64,000 nucleotides of DNA from Angelakisella massiliensis (GTDB lineage: Bacteria; Bacillota; Clostridia; Oscillospirales; Ruminococcaceae), in NCBI RefSeq assembly GCF_900104675.1, contig NZ_LT629945.1, positions 1,292,756 to 1,356,755 of the forward strand, given 5' to 3'. Positions 43,375 to 52,533 of the stretch are shown piece by piece. The position numbers and the translations under genes are program-made. How positions within the stretch are numbered: the first letter of the stretch is position 1; every line of letters begins with the position of its first letter. Under the pieces are notes generated by a model that was not told the origin of the DNA, searched no databases, and saw only the letters and a list, made by a program, of their open reading frames with translations.

Positions 43375-43426
43375 AAAAGGCGGTAGGTAGCCAAAGGAAT
43401 GAATACAGAAAAGATTTGGGCATGAC

Positions 43427-43471
43427 TTGACAAAATTTCTTTTTTATATAATGATTGTTATATAACTAATG
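43427..43471 (+). promoter_or_regulatory. Promoter/operator region of the TetR gene
   Basis: TTGACA (43427-43432) precedes TATAAT (43447-43452) at only 14 bases, so the true -10 may be a later AT-rich hexamer. An imperfect dyad centred on GTTATATAAC (about 43457-43466) lies between there and the start codon, a plausible autoregulatory TetR operator. Confidence 0.5.
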
Positions 43472-43506
43472 TTATTTAATGCAATTTTGCAAGGGGAGAT
43501 AACGAA

Positions 43507-44079
43507 ATGCCGCCCAAAGCAAGGATATCAAAGGAAATGATTTTGGATACTGTTTTAGGGCTCACCAGAGAAGATGGATTTGACACCGTAAACGCCAGAA
43601 GAATCGCGGACAGAATGAATTGTTCCACACAGCCCATTTTTACCTGCTATGAAAATATGGAGGAATTAAAAAGGGATTTTCTGGAGTTTGCCTTTGATTT
43701 TTATCAGCAATATGTAGCTGACTATGAAAAATCCTCCTGGGTGGAGCCGTATTTGATTCTGCCCCTTTCCTATCTTCAATTTGCCAGGGAGGAAACATTT
43801 TTATTTCGGCTGCTGTTTATAAGTGATATGGATTTGCGGATGGCCCAACCGAAAGATTTTTACCGGGAAGTGGGAAACGAAAAAAAGGCCCAGGTTTTTT
43901 CGGAGCAGCTGGGAGTGCGGCTGGAGGATGGAAAAGAAATCTTCCTGGATTTGTTCCTTTATACCCATGGAATGGCGGTGTTGACAGCGACGGGCAAGCT
44001 GTTTCTGGAGGAGAACAGCCAGGAAAAAATGGTCCGTGGGCTGCTGTCAGCCCTTGTGAAGGAAAAAGAAAAAGCTTGA
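43507..44079 (+). CDS. TetR/AcrR-family transcriptional regulator
   Basis: The 190-residue protein has the TetR helix-turn-helix (MILDTVLGLTREDG, ARRIADRMN, PIFTCYENMEELKRD, about 10-56) and a helical ligand-binding domain of about 130 residues. The AAGGGGAG site lies 7 bases before the ATG. A SAM-dependent methyltransferase gene follows 16 bases after the stop in the same direction. The ligand and targets are not known; a palindrome in its own upstream region suggests autoregulation. Confidence 0.88.
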   Translation: MPPKARISKEMILDTVLGLTREDGFDTVNARRIADRMNCSTQPIFTCYENMEELKRDFLEFAFDFYQQYVADYEKSSWVEPYLILPLSYLQFAREETFLFRLLFISDMDLRMAQPKDFYREVGNEKKAQVFSEQLGVRLEDGKEIFLDLFLYTHGMAVLTATGKLFLEENSQEKMVRGLLSALVKEKEKA

Positions 44080-44095
44080 AATGAGGAGGTGCGAG

Positions 44096-44902
44096 ATGGA
44101 GACTAACCCCTATGTGACGGATTTCTACAATCATTACGATGAGGATCAACGGCTTTGCTCTAGACATGGTTCGGTGGAGTTTCTGACTACCATGAATTAT
44201 ATTCAAAAGTATCTGACCCCTGGAAGCCGGGTCCTTGAAATCGGGGCTGCCACAGGACGATATTCCCACACCTTGGCCCGGCAGGGTTATCAGGTTGACG
44301 CGGTGGAACTGGTGGAACACAATATAGAGATCTTCCGCAAAAATACGGTCCAGGGTGAAAATATCACCATTGTACAAGGGAACGCTTTGGATTTATCGGG
44401 TTTTCCCGACAGCTGGTACGATCTGACACTGCTGCTGGGGCCCCTTTACCATCTCTATTGCGATGAGGACAAAGAGAAGGCGCTCAGGGAGGCCATCCGT
44501 GTCACAAAGGAGGGAGGAATCATCTTTGCGGCTTATGTCATCTCCGACGGCTGCCTGCTGGATGAAGGGTTCCATCGGGGGAATATCGATGTGGCGGAAT
44601 ATATAAAAAATGGTCTGGTGGATGGGGAAACCTTTGCCGCCAGATCGGAACCCAAGGACCTGTTTGAACTGGTGCGAAAAGAGGATATCGACCGGTTGAT
44701 GGCTCCTTTTCCCACGGTCCGCTTACATTATGTGGCGACAGACGGCTGTGCTTTATTAATGAGGGAATCGCTGGACCAAATGGACGATGAAAAGTTTCAG
44801 TTATATCTCAAGTATCATTTTACCACCTGTGAGCGGGAGGATTTTTGTGGGGTCACAAGTCATGCCCTTGATATTTTCAGGAAAAAAGCCACAGGAAAAT
44901 AA
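44096..44902 (+). CDS. SAM-dependent methyltransferase
   Basis: GAGGAGGT lies 7 bases before the ATG at 44096. The 268-residue class I methyltransferase has motif I VLEIGAATGRYSH (about 47-59), an acidic motif II region AVELVEHN, and GNALDLSGFPDSWYD before LLGPLYHL. It is adjacent to a TetR gene and probably co-transcribed. The substrate is unknown. The spacing and shared direction suggest the TetR protein may control it. Confidence 0.85.
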   Translation: METNPYVTDFYNHYDEDQRLCSRHGSVEFLTTMNYIQKYLTPGSRVLEIGAATGRYSHTLARQGYQVDAVELVEHNIEIFRKNTVQGENITIVQGNALDLSGFPDSWYDLTLLLGPLYHLYCDEDKEKALREAIRVTKEGGIIFAAYVISDGCLLDEGFHRGNIDVAEYIKNGLVDGETFAARSEPKDLFELVRKEDIDRLMAPFPTVRLHYVATDGCALLMRESLDQMDDEKFQLYLKYHFTTCEREDFCGVTSHALDIFRKKATGK

Positions 44903-44977
44903 AATGAGCAAAAATCCAGATTTCTCACCCATCAGGTGTGGAAAACCAAGGTGCCAGATATCATTTTCAGCCACGTC

Positions 44978-45022
44978 AAAAGCGCCTGGAAGACTTACAA
45001 AGTCCTTCCAGGCGCTTTTATC
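44978..45022. terminator. Bidirectional terminator between the methyltransferase and Memo genes
   Basis: A perfect 15-bp stem (44978-44992 with 45005-45019) starts with AAAA and ends with TTTT, so it works on both strands for the two convergent units. Confidence 0.9.
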
Positions 45023-45051
45023 ATAGGACAAAGCGAAAAAAACAATGTCGT

Positions 45052-46035
45052 TTAATTTTCCTCCACCCACGCCCCGTAAACAAAGTAGGTGGTGATGCCG
45101 TCGGCGTAGATGGAATTGTTGGGGCCCTGGGACAGCTTTTCCGGGGAAGAGGAATGATCCAGCTGGACAAGGGAAGCGCTGGTGGCCTCAGCGGCCCGGA
45201 GAAAGGTGGTCACCGAAGGGGGAGAGTCAATATTGCTGTCAGTGAATTTTAAAATTCTGGAATAGTCGAAGCTTTCAATGGCCTGGGCGGTTTCCGCATC
45301 CCGGGGGACCGCCTGGGCTGGAGTGAGATAATGGGAGCAGTCTGCCGATGCCACTACCAGCACCCCTTCCCGGCTCAGCTCCTCCGCTAACTGCTGAAAA
45401 GCCTCCAACCGCTGGGAGGAAAGGGTGTTTGCCAGCAGACAAACGGAAACTTCCGCCCTTGGCAGGTAATATTTGATAAAGGGAATCAGCCCTGCCGCTC
45501 CATGATCCCACTCCACCGAAGAAGGGGAGTCCACTGCAACAATCTCCTGGCTTTCCAGGATACGGCCAATGGTTTCACGGTCCGGTTCCACTTTGCCATA
45601 AGGGGTGTCCCAGGCGGCCAAAGCGGTAAGAACCTCCCCGGGGCAGTTTTCAGGAAAATGGGAGGGGGAAACGATGAGGACCCGCTGGGGAGGACTTTCC
45701 TGAGCGCCGGCCATCTGGAAAAATCCGGCGATCATATCCGAGGCCACCAGATGATGGGGAACCATCCCCGCTGTCAGTTTGCCGGGCAGCTGATAATCGG
45801 GAGCATCCCGGAAGCCACCCTCCACCTGTGCCTGGTCAAAGTAAAGGCACTGGAGCAGGGGAAGGCTTGTTTCCGCCTCCTCTTTTTGGGCCGAAGCAGA
45901 GGCCCCTTCTTCCCGAGCCTCAGCCGGGGCTTGGGAAGAGGGGGAGGAAGCCGGGGCGGCGGCGGCCGGGGTCCCACAGCCCGCCGCCAGCCCCAAAGCA
46001 AGAATCAGGGAAAGAAGAGGAAGGAGTTTTCTCAT
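45052..46035 (-). CDS. Memo-like lipoprotein (AmmeMemoRadiSam protein B family)
   Basis: The 327-residue product has a lipoprotein signal (LAAGC, Cys about 20), an Ala/Ser/Glu-rich linker and a Memo domain. The metal-site equivalents are visible: MVPHHLVAS, VSPSHFPEN and SADCSHYL, giving two His and a Cys. Relatives are usually cytoplasmic and sit beside AMMECR1 and radical SAM genes; here the protein is exported and its neighbour is a macroglobulin-like protein. The ATG overlaps the stop of the upstream gene by four bases, so they are coupled. Its activity is unknown. Confidence 0.85.
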   Translation of the reverse strand: MRKLLPLLSLILALGLAAGCGTPAAAAPASSPSSQAPAEAREEGASASAQKEEAETSLPLLQCLYFDQAQVEGGFRDAPDYQLPGKLTAGMVPHHLVASDMIAGFFQMAGAQESPPQRVLIVSPSHFPENCPGEVLTALAAWDTPYGKVEPDRETIGRILESQEIVAVDSPSSVEWDHGAAGLIPFIKYYLPRAEVSVCLLANTLSSQRLEAFQQLAEELSREGVLVVASADCSHYLTPAQAVPRDAETAQAIESFDYSRILKFTDSNIDSPPSVTTFLRAAEATSASLVQLDHSSSPEKLSQGPNNSIYADGITTYFVYGAWVEEN

Positions 46036-49000
46036 GAAATGCTCACCATTTCCCGGTCAGAAGCGCCCCAGTTTTCTCCCGAGGTGCTGGTGACATAGGC
46101 GCTCTCCACCACATAATCGCCGGGAGCCACGCACCGGGCATAATAGACAATGGGTTTCAGCTGCGTGTCTGCATCATTGCCCCCCCAGGCGGAGAATTGC
46201 AGCCGCTGTCCCTGGCGGGAGGAGAGGAACCAGCCCTGATTGTTGTAAGAATTATCCACCGCGCTGTACCGCTCAAACCGCATTCCGGTGGGGATGTAGT
46301 CGTCGATGACCAGCTGGGCTTCTCCCACATCCAGGTCGAAGGCGGACAGGTCAGGGGTAATGGTGATCCTGGCCAGATCACCCACTTCCAGCGTGCCTCC
46401 GTCCACCGCTTCCACCTTCTTGGCAACGGGGATCTTTTTATTCTCGGGGTCCAGATCCTGGGAGGCGGGAGCCACATAGTAGACGTCCGCCCATACCTTG
46501 CCGGAAGTGACCTGGAAAGCCGCTTCCTCCAACTGCTGACGGGTGAAGGAGATCCGCTCAGTCTGAGTGCCCAGCTCCTGGGTCACCTGTTCTCCGTCCC
46601 TGGTATAGGTGAAGGAGGCGGAACCGGCGGCAGCGGAATTCTCTTTCACTTTGGCCAGATAGTACAGCCGCTCCATGATGTAGGGCTCATATTCGCTCTT
46701 TTTCCAGGTAACACCCAGAGCCAGCCCGTCGGCATCCTCCTGTCCGCAGGCGGTGGCCAGCAGCAGGGCGGCGGCGGTGCAGTCCCCATCGGAGAGGGAA
46801 TCCTGCCCGGGCACCACCAGAGCGGTACTGCCGGAGACCCCTTCCAGTTTGGTCACCTTGGGAGATACCAGCTTTTTATACCACTGGGCGGCGATTTCGG
46901 TCTCTCCCAGTTGGGCGATGGCGGTGGCCAGATACATCTGGTCCACAAAATCCAGTCCGTCTGGGTTCTCCAGCATTCCTTCAAGGGTGGCCAGATCCAC
47001 GTTGCCGTAAAGACTCTGGGCCAGGTATCCAATGGAGGCTCGCTGACCGGAAGCTGCCACTGTCTCCGGCGTGAGGTCATAGATGATGTAGCTGTCCACC
47101 ACATCGGGCATGGCCATCACCGCCAGGGTGCTCAGCTGGGCGTCGGTATCGCTGTAGGGGAACAGGGAGAGAAGCTCTCCGTTTGTCAGGTCGGAAAGCT
47201 GTTCCTTCATTTCTCCCACATCGTACCAGTCGCAGCCCTCAGACTGATACTGCTGGGCCACAAAGTAGGCGGCCAGCCGCTGATCCGCTCTGGCGCCATA
47301 GGTGTCCATCTGCCGCAGCACCTCATTGTAAGCTGCCAGGCTTTGGTCATAGAAGGCGATGGTGATGGGCCAGCGGTAAGGTTCCACATCCAAGCCCTGG
47401 GAGAGATCAAAGGTCTGCACCCGGGTCACTTCGATGCCGGTTTCTGCCACGGTGAAGATGAGCTTCACACCGTCGCTGCGGCCTTCGCACTCGCCCAGGA
47501 TGGAAACAGTATAATCTCCCGCTTCCAGTTTGGGGAAGGAGACGCTCTGGTAATCCCGGACGCCGCCGGAAGTGGTGAGGGTCTCATTGACCCCATCGCC
47601 CTCCACTGTCACAGTATACTGGGCCTGGGAATCGGTAGTGACAGCGGTGCCTGCGCCCCGCAGGCCGATGGTGATGCTGTCCCCTTCCAGATACAGGCTG
47701 CCCACGATGGGGGAGAGGAAGAATTCCTTGGTGGCTGCCCGGTTTTCCTTCACATTTCCGGCATAGTTCTGGTCAGTGAGGGCCAGCCCGGTGAGACGCC
47801 AGCTGGTGATGTTGTCCGGCAGGGTGAAGGTAAAGGTCAGCTTTCCGCTGTCGTCGGTGCGTCCGGTGAAGAACTGGGCGGTATCCTGGAAGTCTTCCCG
47901 GAATTCTTCGCCGCCTCCGCCACCGCCGCCTTTTTCTCCGGCAGCATCGGTATTGCCGTTCTCTACATAGGAGGCGTATTTGGCGATGTAGGGATAGGAG
48001 AGGGATTCATAGATGCTGCCAAGGATATCGCTGGACTGCTCCTGGAGGGCGAAGATGGCCTCATCCACCACGCTCACCACCACTTCCGCCTGTGCGGCAG
48101 GCTTTCCGGTGGCCTTTTCGGTGACGGTGGCGGTGACGGTCATTTCCCCGCCCGGCTCATAGGTCTGGCTGTCGGTTTCCAGCTTGATTTCCAGGGCCCG
48201 CTGCTGGGGATCAAAACGCATCCCTTTATCCTGGAGGTTGTAGATATGTTTGCCGTCGAAGTAGGCGCCGGTGATGATGTAGTTGGGCAGCAGCTCCTCG
48301 CCAAAGGGCAGCTGGAGCTCAGTGGCATCGGTGACGGTGGTGTGGGTGAAATCATCCTGGACCACGGTGTACAACAGCCGTCCGCCGGTCTGGGTCACCG
48401 GCTGGTCATTGTCCACCAGCTGGAAGGTAACGTCCTCCCCGTCCCCAAACCGGGAACGGAGGGTATAATTTTCCTCAAAGGCGGTGCCGGAGCTGGTTTC
48501 CACCTGATCCTGGATACCTGCCTCCATCATTTTTTCCAGTCCGTACTGATGGTTTCCGTTGCCGGAGCCGTTCCAGTAGTACTGAACGCCCAACCCCACT
48601 TCGTACTGCACTGCCTTGCCGGTGGAATCGGTGGTGGACAGGGTGAGATAGTAGTAGTTCTCCTCATCACATCCAGGCAGGCCGGTGAGGGTATAGCTGC
48701 CGCCTGTGGTGGTAAAGGAGCGGTTGTCGATGATCTCGTCGTGGCGGACATATTTGAAGTCCTCCACCATGGTATGGGAAATAAAGTCGTAACGGGTGCC
48801 GGTCTTTTCTTTGGTATAGTAGACGTGGTGAACAGCGGCGCTTACTTCTTTATTGAGGGCGGCGCCCTGGATATTTTCCGGCTCCCAGAGCTGGTCGCTG
48901 TCGGTGATGGAGGAAATATCTACCTGGTGGGTGGTTACCTCCACTGAGACACCATCAGCGGATTGTTCTGTCACCTTGCCCCGAAGCATCACATCCCGGT

Positions 49001-51020
49001 GGATGACATAGATGGTGGGATAGAAGTAGAAGTTTTCCCCCTGGGCGTCGGTGTTGGAAACGGTAATGCTGTAACCCCTGGGATACCAGGTGTTGGTTCC
49101 CTCAGCTTCCGAGAACCGCATGGGAATGCGCACCATTCCATCCTCTCCGGTAGTCAGGTTATCCTGTCCTCCGGGGAAGGAGACATTATCCTGCCAGGTG
49201 TTGGCCTGGAGGGCAAAGCCGGAAGCGGGGGTTCCGTCATAGAAGGTGATCTCCGCCACCAGAGCCGGGTCGGCGGCAGGGTCGGAGAGGAGATACACCG
49301 GTTTTTCCGGGGCCACGGAGGCGGTGTAGGTGGGCTTGACATAGTCCTCGATTTCCAGATACAGCTCCCGCAGGGTGATGTCATCCTGGATCTTCAGGGA
49401 CAGGTAGGAGCTGGCGGTGGTGGAGAAATTCTGGATGGACAGCTCCGCTGTGAACAGTCCGTTATCCTGGGTTTCCACCTCCTGGGTTACTGCCCCATTA
49501 CCCAGGTCCAGAATGACCGTTTCCGGAACGGTTCCATCAGTGTCTCTGGGACGTACCATGCCCCAAACCTTAATGGTATCTGTGGTTTGATAGATGGGCC
49601 GGTCAGTGAACAGATAGCTGTAATAGGCGTGCGCAGTGAGGGTATCATCATTGGTGTTGTAGGTATTCAGCCGGGCCAGATCCACAAAGGTCCGGTCTCC
49701 GGCAGTGACGGTGAAGAGGCTGTAGCTGCGGTTCCCCTTTTCATCAATGACGCCGGTGGAAACAGAGGCCACGCCGTTCGTGTCGGTGACAGCGGAAGCG
49801 GTATACTGGCCGGTCATTTCCAACTTGGCCTCAGCGACAGGCTCCCCGGTGGCGGCATCGTTGACCCACAGCAGCAGATTGGAGCCGGAGGCCATCTGGA
49901 ACACGGACAGGTCGCTCACCTGGAGATACATCTGCCGGGTGAGGGTGAAGGGGTCGCCGGAGATCGCCGCATCTTCTCCGGTGGCGGAAAACTCCACCAC
50001 ATAGTAGCCCTCAGGCAAGGGCTCCGGGAATTGGAGGAGGAACTGGGAGGAATAGTACCCCTTTCCGCCGCTTTCGTCCTCTGATGCGGAGAAGGGAACC
50101 CCCTCAAATGAGGCGTATTCCGTCAGTTGTGTGGTATCCACAAGGCCGGAAGCGGGAAGCTCATAGGCTCGGTAGGGGAGCACCCGCTCCAGCTCCTTGC
50201 GGTATTCCTCCGCACTGTCCAGCTGGTAGATGGTCACATCCAGTTTGGAGCGGTCCAGGGAGGAATCCAGATACATGGACACCAGGGGTGTTTCGGAGGA
50301 AAGACAGTTGTAGGAAAGGGTCTCTCCCATCTGGAACAAATAAGCGGTTTTTTCCTCCTCAATACTTTGCGTGGTGAAGGTGAAGGAATAAGGCTCCCGC
50401 AGTTTCAGTCCACCCGGCGTGGCGAGGGGTGGGGAGAGGGTGACGGTGTAGGTGGTATCGTACTCCATATTTTTGTCGGGATAGAAGACAAAGCGGTCTT
50501 CCCCCAGGGAGATGCTGCCCTCCAGAGGCGGATCGATGGTCAGCGCCTGCTGGAAATCCACGGTGGACAGGGCGCTGGAATTGAAGGAAAACTCAATACC
50601 GGAGGAGGTCTGCACCTTTTGGGCGCCATCGGTGGGGAAGGTGGATGTCACTACCAGGACCTTCTGAACCTGGAAGGAAAATTCCTTTCCCAAAACGGTG
50701 ATGGTATATTCCGCTCCCGCCTCCAAAGGATGAAGGGGTGTGAGCAGCCAGCTTTTATCCTCCTCCTGGGAGAGATAGAAGCTGGTTTCCGGCTGTGCTT
50801 TCAGCTGCTGACGCAGACCGGCTTCGTCCAGATTGGAAACACCGGTGAGACGAAAGGCGGAGCGGGGGTCCACTCCTTCTTCGCTGGATATGGTCGGGGT
50901 CAGCTGGGGATTGGTCAGCAGGCGGGGCAGAAAAGCCAGCGCTGCCGCCAGAACCGCCACAACGACGCAGATAATCACCACCAGACGGCGATGCTGCTTG
51001 AAGCTTTGGCTCAGTTCCAT
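46032..51020 (-). CDS. Alpha-2-macroglobulin-like surface protein lacking a visible thioester
   Basis: The 1662-residue protein has an N-terminal membrane anchor (hydrophobic about 12-31) and then a series of macroglobulin/Ig-like beta domains. The MG2-type segment is VWGMVRPRDTDGTVPE and the A2M core is FFTGRTDDSGKLTFTFTLPDNITSWRLTGLALTD (split here, key region near 1045-1080). A Gly-rich stretch (about 1027-1033) precedes that core. The thioester signature CxEQ is not present: the equivalent position near 1237 reads YGARADQRLAAY. GGAGGCG precedes the ATG. Bacterial A2Ms trap proteases, usually with the thioester. This one would have to work by another route. It is flanked by a transglutaminase-like gene and a Memo gene. 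Confidence 0.85.
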   Translation of the reverse strand: MELSQSFKQHRRLVVIICVVVAVLAAALAFLPRLLTNPQLTPTISSEEGVDPRSAFRLTGVSNLDEAGLRQQLKAQPETSFYLSQEEDKSWLLTPLHPLEAGAEYTITVLGKEFSFQVQKVLVVTSTFPTDGAQKVQTSSGIEFSFNSSALSTVDFQQALTIDPPLEGSISLGEDRFVFYPDKNMEYDTTYTVTLSPPLATPGGLKLREPYSFTFTTQSIEEEKTAYLFQMGETLSYNCLSSETPLVSMYLDSSLDRSKLDVTIYQLDSAEEYRKELERVLPYRAYELPASGLVDTTQLTEYASFEGVPFSASEDESGGKGYYSSQFLLQFPEPLPEGYYVVEFSATGEDAAISGDPFTLTRQMYLQVSDLSVFQMASGSNLLLWVNDAATGEPVAEAKLEMTGQYTASAVTDTNGVASVSTGVIDEKGNRSYSLFTVTAGDRTFVDLARLNTYNTNDDTLTAHAYYSYLFTDRPIYQTTDTIKVWGMVRPRDTDGTVPETVILDLGNGAVTQEVETQDNGLFTAELSIQNFSTTASSYLSLKIQDDITLRELYLEIEDYVKPTYTASVAPEKPVYLLSDPAADPALVAEITFYDGTPASGFALQANTWQDNVSFPGGQDNLTTGEDGMVRIPMRFSEAEGTNTWYPRGYSITVSNTDAQGENFYFYPTIYVIHRDVMLRGKVTEQSADGVSVEVTTHQVDISSITDSDQLWEPENIQGAALNKEVSAAVHHVYYTKEKTGTRYDFISHTMVEDFKYVRHDEIIDNRSFTTTGGSYTLTGLPGCDEENYYYLTLSTTDSTGKAVQYEVGLGVQYYWNGSGNGNHQYGLEKMMEAGIQDQVETSSGTAFEENYTLRSRFGDGEDVTFQLVDNDQPVTQTGGRLLYTVVQDDFTHTTVTDATELQLPFGEELLPNYIITGAYFDGKHIYNLQDKGMRFDPQQRALEIKLETDSQTYEPGGEMTVTATVTEKATGKPAAQAEVVVSVVDEAIFALQEQSSDILGSIYESLSYPYIAKYASYVENGNTDAAGEKGGGGGGGEEFREDFQDTAQFFTGRTDDSGKLTFTFTLPDNITSWRLTGLALTDQNYAGNVKENRAATKEFFLSPIVGSLYLEGDSITIGLRGAGTAVTTDSQAQYTVTVEGDGVNETLTTSGGVRDYQSVSFPKLEAGDYTVSILGECEGRSDGVKLIFTVAETGIEVTRVQTFDLSQGLDVEPYRWPITIAFYDQSLAAYNEVLRQMDTYGARADQRLAAYFVAQQYQSEGCDWYDVGEMKEQLSDLTNGELLSLFPYSDTDAQLSTLAVMAMPDVVDSYIIYDLTPETVAASGQRASIGYLAQSLYGNVDLATLEGMLENPDGLDFVDQMYLATAIAQLGETEIAAQWYKKLVSPKVTKLEGVSGSTALVVPGQDSLSDGDCTAAALLLATACGQEDADGLALGVTWKKSEYEPYIMERLYYLAKVKENSAAAGSASFTYTRDGEQVTQELGTQTERISFTRQQLEEAAFQVTSGKVWADVYYVAPASQDLDPENKKIPVAKKVEAVDGGTLEVGDLARITITPDLSAFDLDVGEAQLVIDDYIPTGMRFERYSAVDNSYNNQGWFLSSRQGQRLQFSAWGGNDADTQLKPIVYYARCVAPGDYVVESAYVTSTSGENWGASDREMVSIS

Positions 51021-51239
51021 AAAAACGCCTCCTTACGGCTGAATAATCAAAGCTGCTGAAAAAATGCTCTCATAAAAAGAAACGTCCCAGAAGGGGCAAA
51101 TATTGGCCTTCCGGGAAAGTTTTGGGATGAAATTTGCGAGAAAAGAGGGGAAAAGGGCGAAGGGTTGTCCACAATCCTTTCCTGAAAAGAGCTGCTCCTG
51201 TCGCGTTGCCTGGCTTTGGCTTTCTGACCGCCGTCAGAC

Positions 51240-52202
51240 TCAGTCATCCTTGGGTCCATACCCTTCCAGGCCAAAGACCGGCGGAATCACCTGCAGTTCA
51301 CATTCCGGGATGGGGCCGTGCTCCGCCTCATACCGCTGCCGTTCCTGTTCCAGCGCTCCCTCCAATCGGGCCCGGTCCGGCTGGGGAGCCTGGCGCAGTT
51401 CCTTGGGAGGGGGAGCAGGCCGGTCAGTGGGACAGGCGGGGGTGAGCCAGTGCTCTTCCACCTCCTGTACCTGTTCCGGGGTCAGGGAGGCGAAGGCAAG
51501 GAGATTTTCTCCCCAACGGTGGTCTGCCAGCATGGTCTGGTCACAGCGGAGAAAATACCGGTAGGTGAGCAGATCGTTGCGGATGACGTTGTCCTCCAGC
51601 TGTGGGTCCAGATGGTACCAGACCCCATCCAGCTGCACCATACACCAGGCGTGGTCCACAAAATCCCCATACACCGAGACAGTCAGCCCCGGAACATATA
51701 AGGTTTCAAAGCCCATTTCCTCCAGCACCAGGCAGAGGGCCGCGGCATAGTCTTCGCAGCTGCCGATACCGAAGGCCAGGGGGCTGAGGGCACGGTTTTC
51801 CAGATAGGAAGGGGCCTCACCGCCGCCCCGTACCTGCCAGATATCCAGCCCTACCGGTTGGGCGAAAAAGGTGCGGGCGATCAGGTCCTCATAAGCAGCC
51901 TGGATTTTCTCCTCTCCGGTCATTCCCGGTTGTACCAGCCTTTGGGCGGTTTGACGGGCAAGGCCCCGGATATAGGCGGCTCCGGAAGAAGGAGGCGGTT
52001 CCTCCTGAGAAATTGTGGAGGATGCCTGGGAAGATGACGAACTGGAAAGGGAGGATGGGGAAGCTGGAACGGACAGGGAGGAGGAAGCTTGAGAGGAAGA
52101 AAGTTTGGTTCCCGTTTCGTCTTTGGGAAAAAGCCGAAGGAGGGCCAGAACTGCCGCCGCAGCGATAGCAATGACAGCAAAAAGCAAACATTTCGCTTTC
52201 AT
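51240..52202 (-). CDS. Transglutaminase-like (TGc) exported protein
   Basis: The 320-residue protein begins with a signal/anchor helix (about 5-22) and a Ser-rich spacer. It has the transglutaminase-core triad: GSCEDYAAAL (Cys), DHAWCMVQLDG (His) and YHLDPQLE (Asp), about residues 155-215. TGc proteins can be cross-linking enzymes or peptidases. The C-terminal region (Pro/Glu/Arg-rich) is unusual and without a known domain. It lies 219 bases upstream of the macroglobulin gene in the same direction, and probably forms a surface module with it. Confidence 0.85.
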   Translation of the reverse strand: MKAKCLLFAVIAIAAAAVLALLRLFPKDETGTKLSSSQASSSLSVPASPSSLSSSSSSQASSTISQEEPPPSSGAAYIRGLARQTAQRLVQPGMTGEEKIQAAYEDLIARTFFAQPVGLDIWQVRGGGEAPSYLENRALSPLAFGIGSCEDYAAALCLVLEEMGFETLYVPGLTVSVYGDFVDHAWCMVQLDGVWYHLDPQLEDNVIRNDLLTYRYFLRCDQTMLADHRWGENLLAFASLTPEQVQEVEEHWLTPACPTDRPAPPPKELRQAPQPDRARLEGALEQERQRYEAEHGPIPECELQVIPPVFGLEGYGPKDD

Positions 52203-52485
52203 CCGCTTTCCCGCCTCCTTTGCTGGTGATGCCCAGAAAGTTTATATCCCCATCTTAACACACCCTTACATAGAAAGTACACCCCAGGGAAGAAAAAGCA
52301 AAGCTTTCTGAGGGCGCGGCGCTTTTGGGGGCAGGCTGATAAACTATACTGATACATTTCTCGATACACTGTCTGCGTCATCACCGGCCGGAGGGCGATC
52401 CCATAGATTCATACTGAAATGATGAAATTGCCTGTGGAATGCCGCCCGTTCAGTCAGAAAAACAGAAGCAGAAGGATTTTGACAG
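52203..52485. other. Intergenic segment upstream of the transglutaminase gene
   Basis: No gene is supported here. It should hold the minus-strand promoter of the transglutaminase gene, but no convincing -35/-10 pair was picked out. Confidence 0.4.
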
Positions 52486-52525
52486 AAAAAGCCCACCCCA
52501 GGCATCATACCCCGGAGTGGGCTTG
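52486..52525 (-). terminator. Terminator of trxB
   Basis: On the minus strand an 11-bp stem with one mismatch (52524-52514 with 52499-52489) is followed by TTTTTCTG. It begins 10 bases after the trxB stop. Confidence 0.8.
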
Positions 52526-52533
52526 CAGAGCGA

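Noticed and set aside
46197-48947. 916-codon open frame on the plus strand inside the macroglobulin gene
   Set aside because: It is antisense to a clearly homologous 1662-residue gene, has no ribosome-binding site, and has Gly/His/Gln-rich composition expected from reading GC-rich codons backwards.
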